A stretch of DNA of 64,000 bases from the NCBI GenBank assembly GCA_017465845.1, contig JAFTVH010000148.1:1-64000 (forward strand). Direction: 5' to 3'. The position numbers and the translations under genes are program-made. How positions within the stretch are numbered: the stretch's first letter is position 1; each line of letters begins with the position of its first letter. Under the pieces are notes generated by a model. The model was not told the origin of the DNA. It worked only from the letters and a program-made list of their open reading frames with translations, and searched no databases. Source of the DNA: Lachnospiraceae bacterium. GTDB lineage: Bacteria > Bacillota > Clostridia > Lachnospirales > Lachnospiraceae. Positions 32,224 through 42,247 of this stretch are shown piece after piece.

Positions 32224-32862
32224 TTATAACATCTGATATAAATGATTGTCGCTGATATATGCTCTGACATTTTCCGGAACCATATATCGGATACTTTGCA
32301 GATTAGCTACTCGCTCCCTTATATTAGTGGAAGAAAGCTCCATGGCTGGAAACTGCAGCAAACGAATCCCGGCGCCAAACTTTTCTTTCAGCTCCAGACA
32401 TTTCTTTTTCATCTCTTCAATCGGCGATCCGTTCCTGGCTGCTGCAATAACAGTACATGCCTTAAAGATGCGTTCAGGGTCCTTCCACTTCTCAATGGAA
32501 TACAAGCAATCAGCTCCCATAATAAAGTAAAGAGAAGCATTCTTATTTTCGGCTTGTAACTGCTCCAGAGTATCGCAGGTATAAGTATATCCTTCCCTAA
32601 CAATTTCCATTCCGGAAGCAGCAAAATAAGGATTTCCTTCTATGGCCAATTCTACCATTTTAAGCCGATCTTTGCCGTCCAGCACATGGCTTTTTTCTTT
32701 CATATAAGGGCATCCTGCAGGTATAAACAATATTTGATCCAGTTCCGCATCTTCCATAGCCCACTGAGCAAGCATAAGATGCCCCACATGAATGGGATTA
32801 AAAGTACCACCCATAATTCCTATTTTTTTCTTTGTACTGTTTGAAGCATCAGCAGTTTCCAT
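32224..32862 (-). CDS. nadD: Nicotinate-nucleotide adenylyltransferase
   Basis: NadD joins ATP and nicotinate mononucleotide in NAD synthesis. The 212-residue protein has the nucleotidyltransferase motif GGTFNPIHVGH near residue 19 and the late SSTNIRERV. The start at 32862 has AGGAG upstream and adds about 12 polar residues before the fold. The gap to yqeK is 93 bases, the longest within this group. Confidence 0.94.
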   Translation of the reverse strand: METADASNSTKKKIGIMGGTFNPIHVGHLMLAQWAMEDAELDQILFIPAGCPYMKEKSHVLDGKDRLKMVELAIEGNPYFAASGMEIVREGYTYTCDTLEQLQAENKNASLYFIMGADCLYSIEKWKDPERIFKACTVIAAARNGSPIEEMKKKCLELKEKFGAGIRLLQFPAMELSSTNIRERVANLQSIRYMVPENVRAYISDNHLYQML

Positions 32863-32885
32863 TGCAATCTCCTACTAAGCTGTTA

Positions 32886-33173
32886 TTATGGAAGAATAAT
32901 TTTCTTATTATCCTTATTTTCCTTGTAAAGTACGATTTTCTTACCGATTACCTGTACCACCTGAGAATGAGTCCTACCTGCAACCATTTCTGCGATCTCT
33001 CTTGGATCATCGAAACAATTCTTTAAAACTGCAATTTTAATCAATTCTCTTGTATTAAAAGCTTCTCCGATGGCTTCTGTAAGCTCCGGTGTCAGGCTGG
33101 ATTTTCCCACCTGAAAAATTGGAGTCAGATTGCTGGCGAGGCTCATTAAATATGCTCTTTGCTTACTTGTCAT
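32886..33173 (-). CDS. yhbY: YhbY RNA-binding ribosome assembly protein
   Basis: A 95-residue CRM-domain protein associated with pre-50S ribosomes. It begins MTSKQRAYLMSLASNL and has the conserved GKSSLTPELTEAI and VVQVIGKKIVLYK stretches; the GxxG RNA-binding loop lies around FQVGKS. It lies between obgE and nadD, in the usual Firmicute order. Confidence 0.92.
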   Translation of the reverse strand: MTSKQRAYLMSLASNLTPIFQVGKSSLTPELTEAIGEAFNTRELIKIAVLKNCFDDPREIAEMVAGRTHSQVVQVIGKKIVLYKENKDNKKIILP

Positions 33174-33256
33174 TTTGAGTCCTTTCTGACAGCATAATCT
33201 CTGTTTCCAGCCAATTAATGGCTTAGCAGCGACTTCCTGTCTGTCCTATGTCAATA

Positions 33257-34949
<1,693 letters not shown>

Positions 34950-34952
34950 GGT

Positions 34953-35285
34953 TTACACCTCCTCAAATTTAACTTGCAGATACTTTGTACCATAGTCCTT
35001 GCTCAATGTCTTCAGACCAAACACCATGGAATCCAGTAAAAATGTGGACTTTTCCTGCAGACTGCTCTTGAAATCACACTTAATGAAACCCGTCTCCTCA
35101 TTGGTAACAAGATTCATCTTCTCACCGGCAAGCTCCTCCAACGAATTAATCGTATTCGTTACAAGTGCTGAAATTCCCGCACAGAGAATATCCGGCTGAT
35201 TCCCCTTAGCATATCCCGCATGTCCCATACAGGTAAAACCCCTGTACTCACCATCACTGGTCTTACGAATTAAGATAGTAGTCAT
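34953..35285 (-). CDS. prp: Ribosomal-processing cysteine protease Prp
   Basis: A 110-residue YsxB/Prp protein between rplU and rpmA. The catalytic His (MGHAGYAKG) and Cys (DILCAGISALV) are both present. It is known in Staphylococcus to cleave the L27 N-terminal extension after LQFFA, and the L27 encoded 3 bases downstream has that site. The function is therefore well supported by both genes. Confidence 0.93.
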   Translation of the reverse strand: MTTILIRKTSDGEYRGFTCMGHAGYAKGNQPDILCAGISALVTNTINSLEELAGEKMNLVTNEETGFIKCDFKSSLQEKSTFLLDSMVFGLKTLSKDYGTKYLQVKFEEV

Positions 35286-35307
35286 ATCTTTGTCCTAAAC
35301 AGAACGA

Positions 35308-35613
35308 TTAAGCATTAATCTTGTCAATTTTAACCTGAGTGTATGCTTGTCTATGACCATTCTTCTTGTGGTAACCGGTTTTTCTCTTGTACTTGTATAC
35401 AATAACCTTCTTACCTTTACCCTGTTCCATAACGGTAGCGGTTACAGTAGCGTTAGCTACATCAGCACCAACTTTCAGAGTATCGTCACTTACTGCGATT
35501 ACCTGGTCAAAAGTAACAGTATTGCCAGCCTCTGCGTTCAGCTTCTCTACTTTGATAACATCGCCTTCAGCTACTTTGTACTGTTTTCCACCTGTTGCAA
35601 TAATTGCGTACAT
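35308..35613 (-). CDS. rplU: 50S ribosomal protein L21
   Basis: The 101-residue L21 begins [18 protein letters not shown] and ends with the basic [17 protein letters not shown] region. The start at 35613 is preceded by AGGAGGTG; an in-frame start at 35673 falls in the leader. It heads rplU-prp-rpmA. Confidence 0.97.
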   Translation of the reverse strand: MYAIIATGGKQYKVAEGDVIKVEKLNAEAGNTVTFDQVIAVSDDTLKVGADVANATVTATVMEQGKGKKVIVYKYKRKTGYHKKNGHRQAYTQVKIDKINA

Positions 35614-35697
35614 AAGGCACCTCCTATTATAAAAACTCGCTAACTTTGGTGATGTCGTATATTTTTTCGACATGCTTCTACCTAGTTATGCGGCATA
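35614..35697 (-). promoter_or_regulatory. Probable L21 leader structure
   Basis: The transcript from the promoter at 35705-35733 has a leader of about 85 bases. It contains a perfect hairpin ATGTCG / CGACAT around a 10-base loop, enclosed by a longer pairing (ATAACTAGGT with ACCAAAGTTA, imperfect). A conserved leader that lets a ribosomal protein control its own operon is known before rplU in Firmicutes. I infer it here from position and structure, not from an alignment. Confidence 0.5.
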
Positions 35698-35704
35698 CTG
35701 TGAT

Positions 35705-35733
35705 ATATTACCACACCCGTAGAGTCCTGTCAA
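35705..35733 (-). promoter_or_regulatory. Promoter of rplU-prp-rpmA
   Basis: On the minus strand TTGACA (35733-35728) and TAATAT (35710-35705) are spaced by 17 bases, a near-consensus promoter fitting a ribosomal protein operon. Confidence 0.8.
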
Positions 35734-35768
35734 GTTGTTTTTAAATTTTTCTCAAATTTTTCGTAACA

Positions 35769-35843
35769 GTTCAGACAACCCGTTTGTAAGTGCACAAATC
35801 ATGCTTGCATGATTTTGTGCTTACACACTGGGTTGTACTGAGC
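35769..35843. repeat. 75-base hairpin between the rplU promoter and the next terminator
   Basis: GTTCAG...ACAACCC (35769-35781), GTAAG (35786-35790) and the GCACAAATCATGC segment pair with GCATGATTTTGTGC, CTTAC and GGGTTGT...CTGAGC, making one nearly continuous stem. It lies upstream of the rplU promoter and is not part of a gene. The remaining bases 35844-35890 show nothing recognisable. It may be a small palindromic repeat; I see no second copy in the window. Confidence 0.6.
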
Positions 35844-35890
35844 CCACGGCATTGAGCAAAAGTAGTCGCACAGCAATGGATGGAACGAAC

Positions 35891-35945
35891 AAAAAAAGAT
35901 GCAAAAAACTTTTTCTGTTTCGTGCATCTGTTTTTGTTATTGATT
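35891..35945 (-). terminator. Terminator of the cytidylate-kinase-like gene
   Basis: On the minus strand AGATGCA pairs with TGCATCT, followed by TTTTTTT, about 40 bases after the stop codon. The loop is long (about 29 bases) and A/T-rich. Confidence 0.55.
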
Positions 35946-35980
35946 AAAACCCTGATGCATCAATGCACCGATCAATCCTC

Positions 35981-36628
35981 TTACTTTCCGGATACAATAT
36001 CCTCATTATTTCTCTTCTCAAAATCTTCTATGTACTGGATAATCAGCTTCACAGTGCCTTCAATTCCCAGAACACTGCTGTTGATGCAGAGATCATAGCT
36101 GTCTGCACGTCCCCACTTCTTTGAAGAATAGTAGTTATAATAACTTTGTCTCTGCTTATCTTTCTTAATGATCATTTCTTTCGCCTTGGCTTCGGACAGG
36201 TTATATTTCTGCATGATACGCTTTACCTTGCAGTCCTCATTGCCGTAGATGAAAAGATGTACACAGTTCTTATAATCAGCCAGAGCATAGTCTGCGCAAC
36301 GACCAACAATGACACAGGGCTCTTCGTCGGCAATCTTCTTAATGGTATCAAACTGTGCCAAAAATACCTTATGGCTGATAGGCATATCCACGAAAGATGA
36401 TGCATTGTAACCAAAGGAATAAGTATCCATAACCAGATTATAGAGGAAAGAATTAGTAGGTCTTTCATCATGATTCTGAATCATTTCTTCACAAAAACCG
36501 CTTTCCTGGGCTGCACGAGTAAGCAGCTCTTTATCATAGCATTTGATTCCAAAATATTCCGCAACCTTTTCCCCAATTTCACGTCCGGCGGATCCGAACT
36601 GACGTCCAATTGTAATAATAGTATTCAT
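35981..36628 (-). CDS. Cytidylate kinase-like family protein
   Basis: A 215-residue P-loop protein with ITIGRQFGSAGREIG at the N-terminus and IVGRCADYAL in the middle. It belongs to the cytidylate-kinase-like family common in Clostridia, whose substrate is unproven; the P-loop differs from that of true Cmk. I prefer the second ATG at 36628 because AGAGGG is 7 bases upstream, against 1 base for the first ATG at 36634. It has its own promoter and terminator. Confidence 0.85.
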   Translation of the reverse strand: MNTIITIGRQFGSAGREIGEKVAEYFGIKCYDKELLTRAAQESGFCEEMIQNHDERPTNSFLYNLVMDTYSFGYNASSFVDMPISHKVFLAQFDTIKKIADEEPCVIVGRCADYALADYKNCVHLFIYGNEDCKVKRIMQKYNLSEAKAKEMIIKKDKQRQSYYNYYSSKKWGRADSYDLCINSSVLGIEGTVKLIIQYIEDFEKRNNEDIVSGK

Positions 36629-36691
36629 ATACATACCCTCTGCTTTCTGTCAAAGTATAAATGTCAATTGGTATCCATCTATCTAGAAACT

Positions 36692-36720
36692 ATTATACGT
36701 TATTTTTTTATGAAAAACAA
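36692..36720 (-). promoter_or_regulatory. Promoter of the cytidylate-kinase-like gene
   Basis: Minus-strand TTGTTT (36720-36715) and TATAAT (36697-36692) with a 17-base spacer lie about 65 bases before the start codon. The remainder of the gap to sdaAA is very A/T-rich and includes a 14-bp palindrome (36755-36768) without clear role. Confidence 0.65.
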
Positions 36721-36802
36721 CCAAAACTTTTAAATTATTCGTGAACTTTTTGCAAAATTGTACAATTTATATATAAATACGAAAATTTTTCAGTCAAATG
36801 TA

Positions 36803-37678
36803 TTATCCCAGAACTCTCCTGGCAGCGTCCATTCCTGCTGGTGTAACCGCCAGGCCTCCAAGCGCAGTTTCCCGGAAAGATACGTCCATCTTATCTCCCA
36901 CTTCCTTCATAGCATCAATGACCTGATCCGGTGGAATGCGGCTGGTAATACCGGCCATGACCATGTCGGCACAGGACAGAGCATTTACGGTTCCTATGAC
37001 GTTACGCTTTACACAAGGAACCTCCACCAGGCCTGCTACCGGGTCACATACCAGTCCCAACAGGTTTTTCAGTGCCATAGCAGCAGCATGGGCAATCTGT
37101 TCACAATCACCGCCTTGCAGATGCACCAACGCCCCTGCAGCCATTGCACTTGCAGAACCAATTTCTGCCTGACATCCACCGGCAGCCCCACTGATAGAGG
37201 CTCTTGCAGCGATCACCTGTCCTATGCCTGCCGCAACATACATAGCTTCCAACATCTTCTGTGTATTGCGTTCTCTCTTTTGAAAATAAGGCACCAGCAC
37301 CGCAGGTAAGACACCGCAGGCTCCTGCCGTGGGGGCTGCAACGATTCGTTTCATACATGCATTGGATTCTCCCATCTGAAGTGCACCCGCGATACAACCA
37401 TCCACATACTCACCACACAGAGACTGTTCTCGTGCTGAATGCTGATACTGCTCCATTTTGGCACCGTCACCACCTACAAGACCACTTTTCGATTTCAGAT
37501 TACTTTCATAAGTTGCAGCTGCTAAAAGCATAGCATCCCAGGTACTCCTCATCTTATCCAAGCTGTCCTGTCGTGTCACGTCACGTTCCGAGATATCTTC
37601 TTCCAGAATTACCTCCCAAAAAGGCTTGTCCTGTTCTTTACACACCGTTATAATTTCCTGCAAAGATTCATATGCCAT
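36803..37678 (-). CDS. sdaAA: L-serine dehydratase, iron-sulfur type, alpha subunit
   Basis: The catalytic subunit, 291 residues, of the oxygen-sensitive 4Fe-4S serine dehydratase that turns L-serine into pyruvate and ammonia. Family blocks are APTAGACGVLPAVL, GGCQAEIGSASAMAAGAL and LGLVCDPVAGLVEVPC, which contain the cluster cysteines. The start at 37678 is preceded by GGAGG; an in-frame ATG at 37699 would overlap sdaAB. The gap to sdaAB is 4 bases. Confidence 0.93.
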   Translation of the reverse strand: MAYESLQEIITVCKEQDKPFWEVILEEDISERDVTRQDSLDKMRSTWDAMLLAAATYESNLKSKSGLVGGDGAKMEQYQHSAREQSLCGEYVDGCIAGALQMGESNACMKRIVAAPTAGACGVLPAVLVPYFQKRERNTQKMLEAMYVAAGIGQVIAARASISGAAGGCQAEIGSASAMAAGALVHLQGGDCEQIAHAAAMALKNLLGLVCDPVAGLVEVPCVKRNVIGTVNALSCADMVMAGITSRIPPDQVIDAMKEVGDKMDVSFRETALGGLAVTPAGMDAARRVLG

Positions 37679-37682
37679 CCTT

Positions 37683-38345
37683 TTATTCCTCCGTATCAAT
37701 ATAACTTACTTTCATGATTCCTTCCAGCTGCTCCAGCATATGAATCGCTTCGAGAGGAATCTGCTGGTCAGTTTCCAGTACCATAACAGCAAATCCACCT
37801 CTTTTGTCACGATACAAATTCATAGTTGCAATATTCACGTTTCTTTTAGACAAAGATGTAGTTACCTGTGCCACATATCCCGGCTGATCCTGATTATAGA
37901 CAATTAAAGTAGGCTTTTCTGCAGAGAACACCACAGCGACACCATCCAACTTATGAATCATTATTCGACCGCCGCCGATCGAAGCAGCCTGAATCTCCAA
38001 CTGTTTACCATGCTTTCCCGTCAACTTCAGTACTGCCGTATTAGGATGCGCATCTTTCAAAGTTTTATTAGTAAATGAAAAAGCCAATCCATTCTTCTTT
38101 GCCAATTCAAAACTCTGCGGAATCCTGATATCATCCGGTGCCATCCCCAAAAGCCCGGCAATCAACGCCTTATCTGTACCATGCCCCACACCTGTAGTTG
38201 CAAATGACCCATGCAGCACAATATCCACCTTCACAGGCTCATCCTCCAAAAGCCTAGACGCCACATACCCAATCCTCACAGCCCCCGCCGTATGGGAACT
38301 GCTGGGTCCAACCATCACAGGCCCCAAAATATCAAACAAATTCAT
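37683..38345 (-). CDS. sdaAB: L-serine dehydratase, iron-sulfur type, beta subunit
   Basis: The 220-residue beta subunit starts MNLFDILGPVMVGPSSSHTA, the typical beta-subunit signature. It has a C-terminal ACT domain (about 148-220, LIVYNQDQPGYVAQVTTSL) that probably senses serine. A start 6 bases upstream (38351) is possible, but the GGATGG site fits the ATG at 38345 better. Together with sdaAA it forms the enzyme; the CstA transporter gene lies upstream. Confidence 0.92.
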   Translation of the reverse strand: MNLFDILGPVMVGPSSSHTAGAVRIGYVASRLLEDEPVKVDIVLHGSFATTGVGHGTDKALIAGLLGMAPDDIRIPQSFELAKKNGLAFSFTNKTLKDAHPNTAVLKLTGKHGKQLEIQAASIGGGRIMIHKLDGVAVVFSAEKPTLIVYNQDQPGYVAQVTTSLSKRNVNIATMNLYRDKRGGFAVMVLETDQQIPLEAIHMLEQLEGIMKVSYIDTEE

Positions 38346-38521
38346 AATCATTCCATCCCTTCAAAGTATATCTCTACCTTCCACTATTTTACTATATCTC
38401 CTCATTTTATACAACCCATACCTTATCAAATTCAATACATACACAATTTACGCTTAAATTCCTATTTTATCACCCACGCTGCCAAATCTTAGCCCAATAC
38501 TAAGATTGCTCATAAGCTTTC

Positions 38522-38796
38522 CTACTAAAGTTTGACGCAAAGCAGCACATATGGAGCTGACTTTGTCGGTTCTCATGTGTCACCACAGCGACATTAGACA
38601 TACTTACAGCCGACTATTTTGACTTTCATCCTCAAAACACAACCTGTCTGATGCGCAAAGCGCTGAGTTTTGTGTTTTGAGGATGGCCTTTTGTCAAAAT
38701 AGCCGGCTGTTAGAATGTCTTATGTCACTGTGATTGCACATGAGTGCCGATAAAGCCAGTCCCATATGTGCGTCCCTTTGCATCAATCTTTAGCAG
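38522..38796. repeat. Giant imperfect palindrome B (about 275 bp) just after cstA
   Basis: The whole interval folds into one long stem. CTACTAAAG...TGACGCAAAG at the left end pairs with CTTTGCATC...CTTTAGCAG at the right. Inside, CACATATGG, the CTGACTTTGTCGG region, CTCATGTG, GACATTAGACAT, ACAGCCGACTATTTTGAC and CATCCTCAAAACACAA all find partners with scattered mismatches. The tip has GCGCAAAGCGC. It starts 8 bases after the cstA stop codon. The outer end, read from cstA, is TGATGCAAAGGGACGC, close to TGACGCAAAGGGCCGC of the palindrome at 4921-5122. No gene lies in it; the rest of this gap (38346-38521) holds only a short hairpin (38485-38507) and the A/T-rich upstream of sdaAB. Confidence 0.87.
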
Positions 38797-38803
38797 TCCA
38801 ACC

Positions 38804-40528
38804 TTATGCAGCCTTCTTAGCCTTATTAGCTTTCTCTGCTGCAATCAGAACCTTACCGCCTTCGATTACCAGAATGATAGCCAGAACAACGATAGGAACA
38901 ATGATCACACACTGCAGACCTTCTTTGTAGATAGCACCTGTGCCGCCAATCAGCTTCAGAACATTATTCTTAAAGCTCAGTACCAGCGAAGAAACAGTAG
39001 CAACCAGCATGAAGATCATAGGGAAATACAGCATCTTGTTGTTTTTACCCTTCTTAGCGAGATATACTGCGATAGCCAGGAAAGCAGGTACAGCAACCAG
39101 CTGGTTACAAGCACCGAACAGAGGCCAAATGTTAGCATATCCTGCAAGACACAGAACAGCACCGCATACAGCAGTAACAATGGTTGATACATACATGTTG
39201 CTCAGGATGTTCTTGTTCTCACCCTTACCTGCAAACAGTTCCTGGAACATGAAACGTCCAAGTCTGGTAGCAGTATCAAGACTGGTCAGACAGAATGCTG
39301 ATACAGCCAGTGCGATAATGGTAAAGGTAGCACTTACAGCGCTCTCAGAGAATCCCATAACTTCAAAGAAGTTAGAGATAGAAGTTGCAAATACCAGTGT
39401 AGGAGAAGCCAGTCCTGTGGATCCGATTGCACCATCAGCAGACAGAACGCCGATAGCAATCAGAGAGATTACTGCCAGTACACATTCGATCAGCATTGCA
39501 CCATAACCGATAGGAAGTGCTTCTGCTTCGTTGTCCAACTGCTTGGAAGTAGTACCGGAACCAATCAGAGAGTGGAAACCGGATACAGCACCACACGCAA
39601 CAGTGATGAACAGTACAGGGAACAGATAATTACTTCCAACCTTGAAACCTACAAAAGCAGGAGTCTGGAAAGTAATAGCCGCAGGATTAGCAATACCTGC
39701 ACCGATAATACCAATAACAGCAGCACCAATCATGAAGTAAAGCAGGAAACTGCTCAGATAATCTCTGGGCTGTAACAGAATCCAAACAGGTGTTACAGAT
39801 GCAATAATTACGTATACGAATACAAATCCAAGCCAGAAATTCTTAGGCAGGTTAATCGGGCAAAGCAGACCGATCACTACACAGGCAGCCAACAGAATAA
39901 CACCAATGATTGTAGATACTAAAACATTAGCATTCTTTCTGTAAACAAAGAAACCAAATCCGATAGCCAGCGGAATGAACAGAATAGAAGCCATTGCTAC
40001 ACTACCATTGGAAGTACCTGCTACAGGTCCAGGGAAAATACCGGTTACACCTTCAGCAGTAATGGCAAAGGAACTTGCCACGATATCTGCAAAAGCTGCA
40101 ACTACTAGAATAAGTACAAGCCATGCAAATACGGTGAACAGAACTTTACATTTGTGTCCAATGTTCTCTTCAATAACTTCACCAAGAGATTTACCCTTGT
40201 GACGAATGGATACGAAGATAGAACCGAAGTCCTGAACAGCACCAAAGAAGATACCGCCTATAACGATCCATAAAAATACAGGAACCCAGCCGAAGAAAGC
40301 GGCCTGGATAGGTCCATTAATAGGACCGGCACCTGCGATAGATGAGAAATGATGACCCATCAGAACCGGAGCTTTAGACGGAACATAGTCAACACCGTCT
40401 TCCATCTCGTGAGCAGGTGTTACATTTTTGGGATCAATGCCCCACTGCTTTGCCAGCCATCTACCATATGTAAGGTAGGCACCGACAAAAATGGCGATTG
40501 CCAAAATGATTAATAAAATTGCATTCAC
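38804..40528 (-). CDS. cstA: CstA carbon starvation protein (peptide/pyruvate transporter family)
   Basis: A 574-residue membrane protein with about 16 hydrophobic segments. Conserved blocks include VMGHHFSSIAGAGPINGPI near residue 60, GGIFFGAVQDFGSIF and GSGTTSKQLDNE, all typical of CstA/BtsT proteins. Members import pyruvate or peptides under nutrient stress. Its start has AGGAGGG. The unknown 197-residue gene lies 84 bases upstream on the same strand and probably shares the transcript. A giant palindrome follows the stop. Confidence 0.93.
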   Translation of the reverse strand: MNAILLIILAIAIFVGAYLTYGRWLAKQWGIDPKNVTPAHEMEDGVDYVPSKAPVLMGHHFSSIAGAGPINGPIQAAFFGWVPVFLWIVIGGIFFGAVQDFGSIFVSIRHKGKSLGEVIEENIGHKCKVLFTVFAWLVLILVVAAFADIVASSFAITAEGVTGIFPGPVAGTSNGSVAMASILFIPLAIGFGFFVYRKNANVLVSTIIGVILLAACVVIGLLCPINLPKNFWLGFVFVYVIIASVTPVWILLQPRDYLSSFLLYFMIGAAVIGIIGAGIANPAAITFQTPAFVGFKVGSNYLFPVLFITVACGAVSGFHSLIGSGTTSKQLDNEAEALPIGYGAMLIECVLAVISLIAIGVLSADGAIGSTGLASPTLVFATSISNFFEVMGFSESAVSATFTIIALAVSAFCLTSLDTATRLGRFMFQELFAGKGENKNILSNMYVSTIVTAVCGAVLCLAGYANIWPLFGACNQLVAVPAFLAIAVYLAKKGKNNKMLYFPMIFMLVATVSSLVLSFKNNVLKLIGGTGAIYKEGLQCVIIVPIVVLAIILVIEGGKVLIAAEKANKAKKAA

Positions 40529-40612
40529 ACGTTTTCCCTCCTAATCGTATTATGATATGTGAAAATGCTCCTATGCAGCCTTACGGCTTACATGCAGTAT
40601 AACTGCCTTAAT

Positions 40613-41206
40613 TTATTCCTGTGTGTAACAAGTAACTCCCTGCTTTTCACACACAGCTTCAAATCCATCTCGCCCTTCGTCCACTTCTTTGAACACCTCA
40701 CGGAACAGCTTTCTGCTCCCTTTAATATCAGGACTTGCCACTACTTCACGATCCTCCATAGTAGCTGCGATGATACGCCCCCTGGAATAACCTCGCATAT
40801 TGAACTGATATCCCTTATCAAAGCGGAACTTTCCGATTCTCTTAGCCCCTTCTTTTGATAAAGGCTTCTGTCCCAACATGACAATTGTCAGAAGACTGGA
40901 CATATGATTCTTCTCCGGATACTTCTCACCCTTTCTAACAAGGATAGCTTCCATTTCATTGCGGATAATACTCTCCGCCTCTTTTATATGCTCCTCTGTA
41001 ATCTCCTCTTCTTCCCAGAACAGGATATGTTCATAAGAATCTGCCGACCACATATTGGCTTCCTGTACCAGAACATACTTTTCGTTGTGAGAAAAAAAAT
41101 ACCCATAAGCCGGGTATTGTCTCGCACCTATGCGATAAGGCTTATATATATTAAAGGTATTCGAATATTTCAGGAGCAGTCTGTCAAGATAAGTTGCTGT
41201 ATTCAT
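40613..41206 (-). CDS. Unknown 197-residue protein upstream of cstA
   Basis: A soluble protein without membrane segments or recognised catalytic motif. The first 80 residues look like a compact alpha/beta unit (NTFNIYKPYRIGARQYPAYG, KYVLVQEANMW). The second half (KPLSKEGAKRIGKFRFDK, YQFNMRGYSRGRIIAATME) resembles Clostridial proteins of unknown function. It is in the same direction as cstA and 84 bases upstream, with a small GNRA-type hairpin (AGCC-GTAA-GGCT) in the gap, so a shared role or regulation is possible. I cannot assign a function. Confidence 0.75.
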   Translation of the reverse strand: MNTATYLDRLLLKYSNTFNIYKPYRIGARQYPAYGYFFSHNEKYVLVQEANMWSADSYEHILFWEEEEITEEHIKEAESIIRNEMEAILVRKGEKYPEKNHMSSLLTIVMLGQKPLSKEGAKRIGKFRFDKGYQFNMRGYSRGRIIAATMEDREVVASPDIKGSRKLFREVFKEVDEGRDGFEAVCEKQGVTCYTQE

Positions 41207-41326
41207 GACTACCTCTATTCAAATTGTATCATCCGACTATTGCCGATAATCAATTTTTAACCTTAAAGTACTTAAAATAAATGTACCACATTTTTACACA
41301 GAATGCCTTAGTACATTAGTACTAGT

Positions 41327-42238
41327 TTATGATAAAATTTCTAATAAATGCTGAAAATATTGTGGTAATGGAGCATCAAGCTCAACATATTCACCAGTCT
41401 CCGGATGCTGAAAGCCCAAAACTTTTGCATGTAACGTCTGTCCTGTAAGATGAAACGGACTTTTTCTGTTTGAATATACCTCATCTCCCAGGAGAGGATG
41501 CCCGATACTTGCCATACGCACACGAATCTGGTGTGTACGTCCGGTCTCCAGTCTGCACTCAATATAAGTATAATCTGTAAAACGCTTTAGTACTTTGTAA
41601 TGAGTCACTGCTGTCTTGCCGTTTTTCTCATTGACTGCCATTTTCTTACGGTCGATAGGATGTCTGCCAATAGGCTTATTAACAGTTCCTTCCTCCTCCT
41701 TCATAACACCATGGCAGATTGCATGATAACATCTTGTAATAGAATGTTCTTTTAATTGCTCTGCAATACAATTATGGGCTTTATCGTTCTTACATACGAT
41801 AACTGAGCCTGTTGTATCCATATCTATCCTGTGTACAATCCCCGGCCGCATGACACCATTGATACCGGAAAGTTCATTGCCGCAATGATGCATCAGGGCA
41901 TTCACCAAGGTACCGCTGTAATGGCCGGCTGCCGGATGTACCACCATTCCCTTAGGTTTATTTACAACTATGACATCCTTATCTTCATATAAAATATCCA
42001 GAGGAATATTTTCCGGTTCAATATCCGGTTCCACGGATTCAGGCAGGCAGAAAAGGACATCATCATCTGTCTTTACACGATAACTGCCTTTAACAGTTAT
42101 TCCGTTCACCTGTACCTTACCATCTTTTATCAGCTTTTGTATAAAAGAACGCGACAAAGAATCAATAAGCATACTGATACACTTATCGATTCTTTCATCT
42201 TCCAGTTCTTCTGTTATTTGAAACCTGAATTCTTCCAT
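41327..42238 (-). CDS. RluD-like 23S rRNA pseudouridine synthase
   Basis: A 303-residue RluA-family enzyme with an S4 domain (about 13-70, RSFIQKLIKDGKVQVNG). The catalytic Asp lies in HRIDMDTTGSVIV, and GRTHQIRVRMASIGHPLLGD follows. Immediately downstream of lspA, as in many Firmicutes, it probably modifies helix 69 of 23S rRNA (RluD activity). Target uridines are inferred from context. It ends the sepF-aroB-lspA group. Confidence 0.92.
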   Translation of the reverse strand: MEEFRFQITEELEDERIDKCISMLIDSLSRSFIQKLIKDGKVQVNGITVKGSYRVKTDDDVLFCLPESVEPDIEPENIPLDILYEDKDVIVVNKPKGMVVHPAAGHYSGTLVNALMHHCGNELSGINGVMRPGIVHRIDMDTTGSVIVCKNDKAHNCIAEQLKEHSITRCYHAICHGVMKEEEGTVNKPIGRHPIDRKKMAVNEKNGKTAVTHYKVLKRFTDYTYIECRLETGRTHQIRVRMASIGHPLLGDEVYSNRKSPFHLTGQTLHAKVLGFQHPETGEYVELDAPLPQYFQHLLEILS

Positions 42239-42247
42239 TTTTTCAGC

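Noticed and set aside
36755-36768. AAATTGTACAATTT palindrome after sdaAA
   Set aside because: It is a short A/T-rich palindrome in a very A/T-rich gap, without T-tract or position that suggests a terminator or operator.
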